From positions 67,696 through 131,695 of the forward strand of contig DATLVI010000009.1 in assembly GCA_035577545.1 (NCBI GenBank): a stretch of 64,000 nucleotides of DNA, written 5' to 3'. The notes beneath the pieces were generated by a model. That model was not told where the DNA came from. It was given only the letters and a program-made list of their open reading frames with translations, and made no database searches. Source of the DNA: Verrucomicrobiia bacterium. Its GTDB lineage: Bacteria > Verrucomicrobiota > Verrucomicrobiia > Palsa-1439. Shown here piece by piece: positions 1 through 9,187 of this stretch. Made by a program: the position numbers and the translations under genes. The first letter of the stretch is position 1. Every line of letters starts with the position of its first letter.

Positions 1-2
1 AC

Positions 3-695
3 CAGATCGTGCTGTGGCCGCTCGGCGGCGTGGCCTATGTGGATCCGCCACCCCGGCCGGGGGCAATGTTGTGGAGTATTGCGGCGGGGCCGCTTGTGAA
101 CGTGGTACTACTCTTCGTGCTGACTCCAACCTGGTTGATCAGCCGCGCGGCCGCTTGGCCGGAAGCGATGCCGAATTTATATACGCTGGTATTCCACGTC
201 TGGGCGATTAATCTCCTCATCCTCGGCTTCAACCTGCTACCAATTTACCCACTCGATGGAGGCCAGATCTTGCGGTCGCTTTTGTGGTTTGGCCTTGGTC
301 GCGCCCGCAGCTTGACGGTTGCGTGCTTCGTTGGATTTGTCGGAGTAGCAGGCGTAATCCTCAAAGCCATGCAAGCGCACTCTTTGTGGATAGGGCTAAT
401 GGCGACCTTCATTTTAATGAACTGCATCCGCGGCTGGAAGATGGCTCGGGCCATGAGGGAATTGGAGAACGCGCCTCATCATCACGATTTCGCCTGTCCT
501 ATCTGCAGGGCCGCGCCACCAGCTGGTGAGTTCTGGCTGTGCGGTCGTTGCCGGAAACCTTTCGACACGTTTGTCTCGCAGGCCACCTGTCCGCATTGTG
601 GGTTGCAGTTCGCCGCGACCAACTGCCTGAACTGCGGCAAGCCCAGTCCCATCGCCACTTGGGCTGTTCACACGCCCGTGCCGCCGGTCATCTAG
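3..695 (+). CDS. Site-2 protease family (M50) membrane metalloprotease, C-terminal part
   Basis: The reading frame is open to the left window edge, so the N-terminus, including the expected HExxH zinc site, lies outside. What is visible fits the M50 family: a hydrophobic segment with GPLVNVVLLF, then the second conserved motif NLLPIYPLDGG, whose Asp is the third zinc ligand in this family, followed by two more membrane segments. A cytoplasm-like tail carries four CxxC pairs (CPIC, CGRC, CPHC, CLNC), suggesting a double zinc ribbon that could bind a partner or nucleic acid. Such proteases cut membrane-anchored substrates within the bilayer. The tail function is unknown. Family assignment is firm; the substrate cannot be inferred. 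Confidence 0.85.
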   Translation, partial: QIVLWPLGGVAYVDPPPRPGAMLWSIAAGPLVNVVLLFVLTPTWLISRAAAWPEAMPNLYTLVFHVWAINLLILGFNLLPIYPLDGGQILRSLLWFGLGRARSLTVACFVGFVGVAGVILKAMQAHSLWIGLMATFILMNCIRGWKMARAMRELENAPHHHDFACPICRAAPPAGEFWLCGRCRKPFDTFVSQATCPHCGLQFAATNCLNCGKPSPIATWAVHTPVPPVI

Positions 696-725
696 CCAGA
701 TTTGCCCGTTTTCTAGCGACGACGG

Positions 726-2588
726 CTATTCGACCGTTACGCTCTTGGCCAGGTTCCGCGGTTTGTCCACGTCGCACCCACGGAGGACGGCGATGTGGTA
801 GGCGAGCAGTTGCAATGGCAGGACAGTGAGCAGGGGCTCCAGACATTCCAGCGTATCGGGAATGTAAATCACATCGTTGGCTCGCTTGTGGATATTCTCA
901 TCGCCTTCGGTCGCCACGACGATCACCGGGCCCTTGCGCGCTTTCACTTCCTCGATGTTGGCCATGACTTTCTCGTAGACCGAGTTCTTCGGACAGAGGA
1001 AGACCGACGGCGTGCGGGGATCGACGAGGGCGATGGGGCCATGTTTCATCTCCGCCGCGGGATAGCCCTCGGCGTGGATGTAGGAAATCTCCTTGAGCTT
1101 CAACGCGCCCTCCAGTGCGATGGGAAAGTTGATCTGCCGCGCCAGGAACAAAAAGCTGTTGGCGTCGCAGTACTTTTTGGCGATGGTCGCGATCGCGTCG
1201 CTCTGCTTGAGCACGCGTTCCATTTTCGACGGGATTTCCTCCAGCCCGCGGAGGATTTCCGTGCCGCGAGTGGACGCGAGATGACGCATGCGGCCCATCA
1301 GCACCGCCAGCAGCGTCATGGTCGTGATCTGCGATGTGAATGTCTTGGTCGCCGCCACGCCGATTTCCGGCCCTGCGTGCATGTAGGTGCCGCCGTCAAC
1401 TTCACGGGCGATGGTCGAGCCGACGACGTTGACAATCCCGAGCGTTTTGTGGCCCTTGCGCCGCGATTCCCGCACGGCGGCCAGCGTATCGATCGTCTCG
1501 CCCGATTGGCTGATGGCGAACACCAGCGTGTGCTTCTCGACTGGCGCGTTGCGGTAGCGGAATTCACTCGCGTAATCGCACTCGGTTGGAACGCGCGCAA
1601 GGTCTTCCATCAAGTATTCACCGACCATGCCGGCGTGCAGCGCGGAGCCGCAGGCGATGTAGATGACGCGGTCAACCGCGCGTAATTCTCCCGGAGCGAG
1701 GTTCAATCCACCAAGGCGGGCGGTTGCTTCGTCGTGGCTAATGCGACCGCGGATGGCGTTTTGCACGGCCTGCGGCTGCTCGTAGATTTCCTTGAGCATG
1801 AAGTGTGGGAACTTTCCGCGTTCGACCTCTTCTGCGGCGAATTCCACTTCGCGAATTTGCGGGCTGACAGTCGTGGCCTCGATTGTGGAGACCTGAAAGT
1901 CATCGCGTGAAAGCGCGACGATTTCGAAGTCGTTCAGGTACACCACGCGGCGTGTGTGGGCGATGATGGCGCTAACGTCGCTGGCGAGGAAATTCTCGTC
2001 CCGTCCGACGCCGAGGAGGAGCGGACTTCCACGGCGCGCTCCGACGATTTGGCCGGGGTGGTCTGCATGGACGACGGCGATGCCATACGTGCCCACGACA
2101 TCCTTGAGGGCGAGGCGAACGGCTTCGGTGAACGCAGCACCGTCGGTGCCGGGGTTGTCCGCGTGGACTTTCTCATAATGCTCGCCGACCAGGTGGGCGA
2201 GCACCTCGGTATCGGTCTGCGAGGTGAACTGGTGGCCTCTGGCGAGAAGCCGTTCCTTAAGGAGCTGGTGGTTCTCGATCACACCGTTGTGAACGAGCGC
2301 AATCTTGCCGGATTGATCGAGGTGCGGGTGGGCATTGGCGTCGGTTGGTGGTCCATGCGTCGCCCAGCGGGTGTGGCCAATGCCCGTGTCACCCTTGGCG
2401 GGTTGTTTGGCGAGGACGGCAGCGAGATCGTTAATGCGGCCGCTCTTCTTACGAAGCTCGAAAGCTCCCTTGCTATTGATGATGCACAGGCCCGCCGAGT
2501 CGTAACCGCGGTATTCGAGACGGCGCAGCCCTTCGAGGATGACATTCTGGGCGGGTTTCTTGCCAATGTAGCCGATAATGCCACACAT
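726..2588 (-). CDS. glmS: Glutamine--fructose-6-phosphate aminotransferase (isomerizing)
   Basis: Makes glucosamine-6-phosphate from fructose-6-phosphate and glutamine, the entry to UDP-GlcNAc for peptidoglycan and LPS; cytosolic. I start it at the ATG giving MCGIIGYIG because the Ntn glutaminase needs Cys as residue 1 after Met removal; the frame stays open 47 codons upstream, but that extension would bury the nucleophile. AAGGA lies 7 nt upstream of this ATG. An N-terminal class II glutaminase domain is followed by two SIS isomerase domains (SQSGETIDTLAA; AEMKHGPIALVD) and the usual C-terminal end (KPRNLAKSVTVE). At 620 aa it is normal in length. It is divergent from glgC, so two sugar-phosphate pathways share one control region. 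No glmS ribozyme is visible. Confidence 0.97.
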   Translation of the reverse strand: MCGIIGYIGKKPAQNVILEGLRRLEYRGYDSAGLCIINSKGAFELRKKSGRINDLAAVLAKQPAKGDTGIGHTRWATHGPPTDANAHPHLDQSGKIALVHNGVIENHQLLKERLLARGHQFTSQTDTEVLAHLVGEHYEKVHADNPGTDGAAFTEAVRLALKDVVGTYGIAVVHADHPGQIVGARRGSPLLLGVGRDENFLASDVSAIIAHTRRVVYLNDFEIVALSRDDFQVSTIEATTVSPQIREVEFAAEEVERGKFPHFMLKEIYEQPQAVQNAIRGRISHDEATARLGGLNLAPGELRAVDRVIYIACGSALHAGMVGEYLMEDLARVPTECDYASEFRYRNAPVEKHTLVFAISQSGETIDTLAAVRESRRKGHKTLGIVNVVGSTIAREVDGGTYMHAGPEIGVAATKTFTSQITTMTLLAVLMGRMRHLASTRGTEILRGLEEIPSKMERVLKQSDAIATIAKKYCDANSFLFLARQINFPIALEGALKLKEISYIHAEGYPAAEMKHGPIALVDPRTPSVFLCPKNSVYEKVMANIEEVKARKGPVIVVATEGDENIHKRANDVIYIPDTLECLEPLLTVLPLQLLAYHIAVLRGCDVDKPRNLAKSVTVE

Positions 2589-2718
2589 GGGACGGTCCTT
2601 GTCTGAAGTCGCGCGACGATGATTCAACCGCCCGAAACATCCGGGCATCGGCGGCGATGGCGAATCACAATTGCGTGGACTTCGAATCGCGTTTGTTTTT
2701 TTACCGCCGACGCTGGTT

Positions 2719-2746
2719 ACTGTATCCAAGTTCAGCAGATTGTCAA
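2719..2746 (-). promoter_or_regulatory. Putative glmS promoter
   Basis: On the minus strand a perfect TTGACA (-35, 2741-2746) is followed after 16 nt by TACAGT (-10, 2719-2724), 4 of 6 matches to the consensus. It would give a leader of about 120 nt before glmS. The -35 box abuts that of the opposing glgC promoter. Confidence 0.55.
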
Positions 2747-2776
2747 TTGACGCGATGATGGCGCTTTGACTAGTAT
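2747..2776 (+). promoter_or_regulatory. Putative glgC promoter, possibly leaderless transcript
   Basis: TTGACG (2747-2752), an 18-nt spacer, then TAGTAT (2771-2776). The expected transcription start would fall at or beside the glgC ATG at 2783, which suggests a leaderless or nearly leaderless mRNA if this promoter is real. No Shine-Dalgarno sequence is seen before that ATG, which agrees. Confidence 0.4.
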
Positions 2777-2782
2777 CGCGCC

Positions 2783-4090
2783 ATGGCCCCTCTCGGACTC
2801 AGACCAGTTAGCCCCACCAATGTTCTCGGTGTTATTATGGGTGGGGGAGAGGGTCGTCGACTTTTTCCGTTGACCAAGGAACGTTCGAAACCCGCCGTAC
2901 CGATCGCAGGCAAGTATCGGCTGGTGGATATTCCGATCAGCAATTGCATCAACTCGAACATCCGTCACATTTACATTCTCACGCAGTTCAACTCCGCATC
3001 GCTGCACCGGCATATTCATCAAAGCTACGCGTTCGACCGGTTCTCACGCGGATTTGTGGAGATCCTCGCCGCACAGCAGACGACCGGCGGATCGAGCTGG
3101 TACCAGGGGACGGCCGACGCTGTGCGTCAGAATCTGCGGTACTTCCTGGAGCACGATTATGAGTACATCGTGATCCTGTCCGGCGACCAGTTGTACCGCA
3201 TGGATTTTCGGAAGGTCCTCCAGCAGCATCTGGAGAGCTATGCAGACATCACGATTGCCGCGAAGCCCGTAACACGATGTGAAGCGACCGGGCTGGGCAT
3301 TCTGCAGGTGAATGAGGAAAGGCGGATCGTGCGTTTCGTGGAAAAACCGAAGGACGAAACATTGCTGGATGACCTGAAAATCCAGGATCCACTCCTTTCA
3401 CACGTCCGCATCACGAGTAGTGATGACCACTATCTCGCGTCGATGGGCATTTACGTCTTCAACCGGGACATTCTTCGCAAGGTATTGGACAATGATACGA
3501 CGGACTTTGGCAAACACATTATTCCCGACGCCATCGGCCGTTATCGCGTCTCGGCCTACATCTTCCAGGGGTATTGGCAGGACGTGGGAACCATTCGTTC
3601 GTTCTTTGACGCGAACCTTGCCGTGTGCTCCTTGAAACCGTCGTTCAATTTCTTCGATCGCGACGCGCCCGTCTACACGCATGCGCGATTTCTGCCGGCG
3701 TCGAAAGTGGTGGAGAGCGACATTCGCACGGCGCTGATCGCGGATGGGTGCGTCATCCTGCGTTCCCGAATTGAGAACACGGTCATCGGTGTTCGCTCGT
3801 TCATTGGGGCCGACTGCGAATTGCGCGATACAATCATCATGGGGTGTGACTTTTATGAGACCCAGCATGAAATGCTCGAGGAAGATGCGATGGGCATTCC
3901 GCATATGAGCATTGGGCGCGGGTCAAGAATCGAGCGAGCCATCATCGACAAGAACGTCCATATCGGTGAAGGCGTGGTAATTACGGACAAAAGCAAGAGC
4001 CCGGATTTCGACGGCCCGAACTATTGCATTCGCGACGGAATCGTCATTATTCCCAAGAACGCCGTCATACCCGCGGGCACCCGAATTTGA
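2783..4090 (+). CDS. glgC: Glucose-1-phosphate adenylyltransferase
   Basis: Forms ADP-glucose from glucose-1-phosphate and ATP, the committed step of bacterial glycogen synthesis. The 435-aa length matches the family. The nucleotide-binding loop GGGEGRRLFPLT with the following KPAVPIAGKYRLVDIP is typical, as are NCINSN, GTADAVRQ, SGDQLYRMD (metal and nucleotide site) and FVEKPKDE. The C-terminal third has the left-handed beta-helix hexapeptide pattern of the regulatory domain. A family-typical arginine-rich allosteric region may be present, but effector specificity cannot be read from sequence. It stands alone on the plus strand, divergent from glmS, with no other glycogen gene in view. Confidence 0.95.
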   Translation: MAPLGLRPVSPTNVLGVIMGGGEGRRLFPLTKERSKPAVPIAGKYRLVDIPISNCINSNIRHIYILTQFNSASLHRHIHQSYAFDRFSRGFVEILAAQQTTGGSSWYQGTADAVRQNLRYFLEHDYEYIVILSGDQLYRMDFRKVLQQHLESYADITIAAKPVTRCEATGLGILQVNEERRIVRFVEKPKDETLLDDLKIQDPLLSHVRITSSDDHYLASMGIYVFNRDILRKVLDNDTTDFGKHIIPDAIGRYRVSAYIFQGYWQDVGTIRSFFDANLAVCSLKPSFNFFDRDAPVYTHARFLPASKVVESDIRTALIADGCVILRSRIENTVIGVRSFIGADCELRDTIIMGCDFYETQHEMLEEDAMGIPHMSIGRGSRIERAIIDKNVHIGEGVVITDKSKSPDFDGPNYCIRDGIVIIPKNAVIPAGTRI

Positions 4091-4127
4091 TCATGCCAGA
4101 CAGGGTCAGAATTCTCAAAGAGAGGTG

Positions 4128-4155
4128 TTGACACATATTCGGATTCGGCTATAGT
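4128..4155 (+). promoter_or_regulatory. Strong sigma-70-type promoter of the tRNA-Thr/tuf cluster
   Basis: A perfect TTGACA at 4128-4133, a 16-nt spacer and TATAGT at 4150-4155 (5 of 6 to TATAAT). It is the best promoter I can see in the window and lies about 215 nt before tRNA-Thr, at the head of some 32 kb of co-directional translation and transcription genes. The start would be near 4162. Confidence 0.75.
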
Positions 4156-4211
4156 GCGTATCACCCGCTAGTTGGGGCGATAACGAAAAATAGTAAGGCA
4201 AGTTAACACGG

Positions 4212-4290
4212 CGTCGTAGAACCCGCCGACTGTTTCCTTGAAGAAGGGAAGATTAAGGAAACAGAAGGGGACGGGTTTTTACGTCTTTTT
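4212..4290 (+). promoter_or_regulatory. Large hairpin with T-tracts in the tuf leader, attenuator-like
   Basis: A perfect 10-bp stem (CTGTTTCCTT at 4230-4239 with AAGGAAACAG at 4255-4264) sits inside an outer helix (AACCCG at 4220-4225 with CGGGTT at 4272-4277), which can extend through CGTA (4215-4218) with TACG (4280-4283). T-runs at 4276-4280 and 4286-4290 follow, as in intrinsic terminators. It lies between the consensus promoter and tRNA-Thr, so it must be read through, processed, or used to end a short RNA of about 120 nt. I recognise no known riboswitch class. Confidence 0.5.
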
Positions 4291-4369
4291 GTGTCTAGAG
4301 TGTTTTCGCCGGGGGATTTCAGGGTGCCTCTTGAAAAATGGATGTGCGAGACAATCTTGAAAAAATGCG

Positions 4370-4445
4370 GCCCACGTAGCTCAGTTGGTAGAGCACGTCC
4401 TTGGTAAGGACGAGGTCATCGGTTCAAACCCGATCGTGGGCTCCA
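4370..4445 (+). tRNA. tRNA-Thr (anticodon GGT)
   Basis: A full cloverleaf: acceptor GCCCACG pairs with CGTGGGC, D arm GCTCAGTTGGTAGAGC, anticodon stem CGTCC/GGACG with loop TTGGTAA (anticodon GGT, reading ACC and ACU), T arm ATCGG-TTCAAAC-CCGAT, and an encoded CCA at 4443-4445. It is co-transcribed upstream of tuf, an arrangement also known from other bacteria, so its release needs RNase P/E-type processing of the tuf mRNA. Confidence 0.97.
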
Positions 4446-4532
4446 GTATTATATGGTACCGGTGCCAGTTGGGAATTGAGCAGGACGAGTTCAGAGTAGA
4501 TCATAAATTAGGTAAGCAGACAGGAGGAGACC

Positions 4533-5723
<1,191 letters not shown>

Positions 5724-5750
5724 GAACGAGGATTCAGGAGCTGACGCAAA

Positions 5751-5906
5751 ATGCCGAGAGAGTTGATCACGATGGCCTGCACCGAGTGCAAGAGCCGCAA
5801 CTACACGTCGACGCGGAACAAAAAGGCCCAGGGTTCCGAACGACTGGAGTTGCGCAAGTTTTGTCCCCGGTGCGGCAAGCACATCGCCCATCGCGAAACC
5901 AAATAG
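5751..5906 (+). CDS. rpmG: 50S ribosomal protein L33 (zinc-ribbon form)
   Basis: A 51-aa protein of the large subunit near the tRNA exit site. It reads [18 protein letters not shown] and ends [16 protein letters not shown]; the two CxxC pairs mark the zinc-binding form. A later ATG (MACTECK) is possible, but the upstream start keeps the family's usual residues before the first Cys and has GGAG about 10 nt upstream. It sits 27 bp after tuf and before tRNA-Trp, in the order known from other bacteria (rpmG-secE-nusG). Confidence 0.95.
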   Translation: MPRELITMACTECKSRNYTSTRNKKAQGSERLELRKFCPRCGKHIAHRETK

Positions 5907-5948
5907 GCGTGGATGGAGGTTCGAGGCGGACGAGACCGCAGTACGGAT

Positions 5949-6024
5949 ACGCCAGTAGCTCAATTGGCAGAGCGACGGTCTCCAAAACCGTAGGTTGGGG
6001 GTTCAAGTCCCTCCTGGCGTGCCA
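5949..6024 (+). tRNA. tRNA-Trp (anticodon CCA)
   Basis: Acceptor ACGCCAG pairs with CTGGCGT, D arm GCTCAATTGGCAGAGC, anticodon stem ACGGT/ACCGT with loop CTCCAAA (anticodon CCA), T arm with GTTCAAGTC, and an encoded CCA at 6022-6024. Placement between rpmG and secE matches the tRNA-Trp-secE-nusG order found in many bacteria. Confidence 0.97.
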
Positions 6025-6106
6025 GCTTCGATGAAATCAGGCTCGCGTCTTTGGAGGCGGGTTGGTCGGGTCACGGTGGCGTGGAGGCGGCAGAGAATAG
6101 TAACAC

Positions 6107-6304
6107 ATGACAAACCCATTTCTCAGAGTGCGGGACTTCCTGGTCGAGGTCACGGCCGAATTGAAGAAGTCGTCATGGCCGACGCGGAAAGAGCTAATCG
6201 ATTCGACGCTGGTCGTGATCGTCACGGTGTTGATTTTGGGTGTATTTGTCGCGCTGGCGGATTTGGTGTTCCTAAGGGTTATCGCCTTCCTGACCAAGGC
6301 CTAA
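6107..6304 (+). CDS. secE: Preprotein translocase subunit SecE
   Basis: Small clamp subunit of the SecYEG inner-membrane channel; its partner secY is at 30081 in this same cluster. The 65-aa single-span form starts MTNPFLRVRDFL, then the conserved amphipathic motif VTAELKKSSWPTRKEL and one membrane span (about residues 35-62). It is followed 13 bp later by nusG, the normal order. The 82 bp after tRNA-Trp hold no clear promoter. Confidence 0.95.
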   Translation: MTNPFLRVRDFLVEVTAELKKSSWPTRKELIDSTLVVIVTVLILGVFVALADLVFLRVIAFLTKA

Positions 6305-6317
6305 CGAAAGAAACGAG

Positions 6318-6884
6318 ATGGAATCCACGATAAAATCAGAATTTCAGTGGTTCGTGCTCCACACTCTCTCTGGCCAAGAGCAGAAGGTGAAGGACAGTAT
6401 CGAAAAACGCATCAAAATCGAGGAAATGGCCGACTTGATTAAAGAGGTGCTGATCCCCACGGAGAAAGTGGCCGAAGTCAAGAAGGGCAAGAAGACGACC
6501 AGTACACGGAAGTTTTACCCAGGTTACATCCTGGTACATATGAAATTACTGGATGAAAAGAACCAGTTGCTCGACCGTCCGTGGTATTTCGTTCGCGAAA
6601 CACCGGGGATCATTGGATTCATCGGCGGGGAGCGTCCGGTGCCGTTGAAACCGGATGAAGTTGATAGCATTTTGGCGCAGATTGAGGAGCGTCAGGAAAA
6701 GGTGGCCCCCAAGGTTGCCTTCGAGAAGGGTGAAACGGTCAAGGTGAACGATGGACCGTTTCAAAACTTCACGGGCGTGATCGACGAGATCGATCCCGAC
6801 CGCGGTAAGTTGAAGATTTCAGTTTCAATTTTCGGGCGTTCGACACCGGTTGAGTTGGAGTACTGGCAGGTGGAACGCTCGTAG
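6318..6884 (+). CDS. nusG: Transcription elongation/antitermination factor NusG
   Basis: Binds RNA polymerase, suppresses pausing and links it to Rho or ribosomal S10. The NGN domain (about residues 8-125) has WFVLHTLSGQEQKVKDSIEK and PGYILVHM; the C-terminal KOW domain (about 133-188) has GETVKVNDGPFQNFTGVID. The 188-aa length is close to E. coli (181). There is no insertion between NGN and KOW, unlike some thermophile NusG. It sits 13 bp after secE and 9 bp before rplK. Confidence 0.96.
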   Translation: MESTIKSEFQWFVLHTLSGQEQKVKDSIEKRIKIEEMADLIKEVLIPTEKVAEVKKGKKTTSTRKFYPGYILVHMKLLDEKNQLLDRPWYFVRETPGIIGFIGGERPVPLKPDEVDSILAQIEERQEKVAPKVAFEKGETVKVNDGPFQNFTGVIDEIDPDRGKLKISVSIFGRSTPVELEYWQVERS

Positions 6885-6893
6885 CGAGGGAAT

Positions 6894-7322
<429 letters not shown>

Positions 7323-7339
7323 GGCATTTCGAGGTTTCT

Positions 7340-8044
7340 ATGGCAACACACGGCAAACGCTATAACGAGGCAGTCAAGCAGGTCGATTCGAAGCGCCATT
7401 ATAAGATTGGCGAAGCGGTCGAGCTTCTCAAAAAATTGCCCAAGCCGAAATTTGACGAGACGATTGAACTGGCGTTCAAGTTGGGTGTCGATCCCAAGCA
7501 GAGTGACCAGATGGTTCGCGGAACCGTGGCGCTCCCGCATGGCAGCGGCAAGAAGGTCCGCGTCGTTGTTTTCGCGAAGGGTGCGGCGGCGCAGGCGGCC
7601 AAGGACGCTGGAGCGGACTTCGTGGGCATGGAAGATCTCGTCAAGAAGTGCCAGGAAGGTTGGACCGATTTTGATGTGGCGGTGGCGACCCCGGAAGCGA
7701 TGCAGGAAGTTCGCAAGCTTGGCAAGGCCCTTGGCCCCAGAGGGCTGATGCCGAACCCGAAAACCGGGACCGTTACGGAAGACACGGCGAAAGCCGTCAA
7801 GGAAGTGAAAGCCGGCCGCGTGGAGTTCAAGATGGACAAGGCCGCCAACTTGCACGTCTCGTTTGGCAAGCTTTCCTTCGAAGACAAGGCGATTGAAGAG
7901 AATGCGAAGGCGGTTATCAATGCCGTCGTGCACGCAAAACCGCCTACCGCGAAGGGGCACTTCATCGAAACTTGCACGCTCTCGAGCACGATGAGCCCGG
8001 GAATTAGCATTGATCATCACGAGTTTTCGGCGAGCTTAAGCTGA
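7340..8044 (+). CDS. rplA: 50S ribosomal protein L1
   Basis: Forms the mobile L1 stalk that moves deacylated tRNA out of the E site. 234 aa, with the conserved LGPRGLMPNPKTGTV (about residues 132-146) and RVEFKMDKAANLHVSFGK. In E. coli L1 represses the L11 operon by binding its own mRNA leader; I see no obvious L1-site mimic here, but did not fold the region. GAGGT lies upstream of the ATG. Confidence 0.97.
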   Translation: MATHGKRYNEAVKQVDSKRHYKIGEAVELLKKLPKPKFDETIELAFKLGVDPKQSDQMVRGTVALPHGSGKKVRVVVFAKGAAAQAAKDAGADFVGMEDLVKKCQEGWTDFDVAVATPEAMQEVRKLGKALGPRGLMPNPKTGTVTEDTAKAVKEVKAGRVEFKMDKAANLHVSFGKLSFEDKAIEENAKAVINAVVHAKPPTAKGHFIETCTLSSTMSPGISIDHHEFSASLS

Positions 8045-8058
8045 GGTTAAAGACTTTC

Positions 8059-8601
8059 ATGAGACCAGAGAAACAACTGATTGTTGAGGATTTGAAGAAA
8101 CAGGTCGGTTCCTCGCCGTTCGTCATCTTGACCGAGTACAAGGGCATGACGGTAGCGCAGTTCGCTGAGTTGCGGAAGCGGCTGCGCGGCGCGAAGGCGG
8201 AGTATCACGTGGCGAAGAACACCATGCTGCGGCATGCGATGAAGGCCGCCGAATTACCGGAATTTAATGGGAACCTTGGCGGCATGACCGCGGTCGTTGT
8301 CGGGAATGAGAAGGCCGATATCGGTGCAGTGGCAAAGGTATTGAAACAGTTTGGCAAGGAATTTGAGAAACCGAAGTTTAAAGTTGGGTCACTTGGCAAG
8401 AAGGCGTTAAGCGTGGACGAGATTTCGGCTGTCGCCGATCTGCCTTCGTTGGACGTGTTGCGGGCGCAGTTGGTGGGCCTCTTGCAGACACCGGCGACCC
8501 GCATCGCGGTGGTGCTCGGCGCGCCCGCGAGTCAAATTGCGCGAGTGCTGAAGGCACACGCCGATAAACAGGGAGTCACGGCAGGCGCGGCTCCCGCGTA
8601 G
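8059..8601 (+). CDS. rplJ: 50S ribosomal protein L10
   Basis: Base of the L12 stalk: its N-terminal globular domain binds 23S rRNA next to L11 and its C-terminal helix carries L12 dimers. The N-terminus (MRPEKQLIVEDLKKQ, then TEYKGMTVAQFAELRKRLR) is typical, and the C-terminal helix (ASQIARVLKAHADKQ) is present. 180 aa. Separated from rplL by a 97-bp gap holding two tandem hairpins. Confidence 0.95.
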   Translation: MRPEKQLIVEDLKKQVGSSPFVILTEYKGMTVAQFAELRKRLRGAKAEYHVAKNTMLRHAMKAAELPEFNGNLGGMTAVVVGNEKADIGAVAKVLKQFGKEFEKPKFKVGSLGKKALSVDEISAVADLPSLDVLRAQLVGLLQTPATRIAVVLGAPASQIARVLKAHADKQGVTAGAAPA

Positions 8602-8627
8602 TGGTTGAAACAAATGGTTCCTCGTCG

Positions 8628-8669
8628 CCCCGAAGGCTTTCGGGGGTAATGGCTCCGAAGCTTTGGAGC
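8628..8669 (+). promoter_or_regulatory. Tandem hairpins between rplJ and rplL
   Basis: Hairpin 1: CCCCGAA (8628-8634) with TTCGGGG (8639-8645), loop GGCT. Hairpin 2: GCTCC (8652-8656) with GGAGC (8665-8669); its interior AAGCTT is also self-complementary. No T-tract follows, so they are more likely a processing or stability site, or a partial attenuator, than a terminator. In E. coli this gap also holds an mRNA processing site; L12 is needed in excess over L10. Confidence 0.5.
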
Positions 8670-8698
8670 GCGACGATACCGAAAGGAAAGATAAGAAC

Positions 8699-9079
8699 AT
8701 GGCAGCAAATCTGGATCAAATTGTTGAACAACTGAGCGTCCTGACGGTCATTGAAGCCGCGGAGCTCTCGAAGAAGCTCGAAGAGAAATGGGGCGTTAGC
8801 GCAGCGGCTCCAGTCGCGGCGGCAGGCCCGGCGGGCGGCGGCGCAGCGGTTCCGGTGGCCGAAGCCAAGACGACTTTTGATGTCGTTCTCAAGGAAACGG
8901 GAGCGAACAAAATTGGCGTGATCAAGGAAGTGCGCGCGGTGACCAGCCTCGGCTTGAAGGAAGCCAAGGATTTGGTCGAGGGTGCACCGAAGACCGTCAA
9001 GGAAGGCGCCACAAAGGAAGAAGCCGAAGAGATCAAGAAGAAGCTCGAAGCGGCCGGCGCCAAGGTCGAGCTCAAGTAG
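8699..9079 (+). CDS. rplL: 50S ribosomal protein L7/L12
   Basis: Multi-copy stalk protein that recruits and activates translational GTPases. I start it at [13 protein letters not shown], preceded by AAGG; an in-frame ATG 36 nt upstream adds a charged stretch unlike the family. N-terminal dimerisation helices, an Ala/Gly/Pro hinge (residues about 38-58) and the conserved C-terminal domain ([34 protein letters not shown]) are all present. 126 aa. Confidence 0.97.
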   Translation: MAANLDQIVEQLSVLTVIEAAELSKKLEEKWGVSAAAPVAAAGPAGGGAAVPVAEAKTTFDVVLKETGANKIGVIKEVRAVTSLGLKEAKDLVEGAPKTVKEGATKEEAEEIKKKLEAAGAKVELK

Positions 9080-9187
9080 TGTTGCATTCGTTGAAATTCG
9101 GGCGGGGACGCAGTTGGCACCGCGCCCTCATAAAACCGGTTGGCAAACAGCAGCAGTCAGAGGGCAGTAATGCCCGGGAAGTAAGCA

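Noticed and set aside
795-1685. Long open frame on the plus strand opposite glmS (about 296 codons)
   Set aside because: Antisense shadow of a high-GC gene; glmS on the other strand is unambiguous and the frame has no recognisable features.
2589-2712. glmS ribozyme/riboswitch in the glmS leader
   Set aside because: No trace of the conserved glmS ribozyme core; the leader is unstructured at first sight.
4162-4290. T-box or known riboswitch in the tuf leader
   Set aside because: No T-box sequence AGGGUGGNACCGCG and no tRNA-synthetase or amino-acid gene downstream; other riboswitch cores not found by eye.
8628-8669. ANTAR target (two-hexaloop motif) in the rplJ-rplL hairpins
   Set aside because: Loops are 4 and 8 nt, not the required hexaloops with the conserved A and G.
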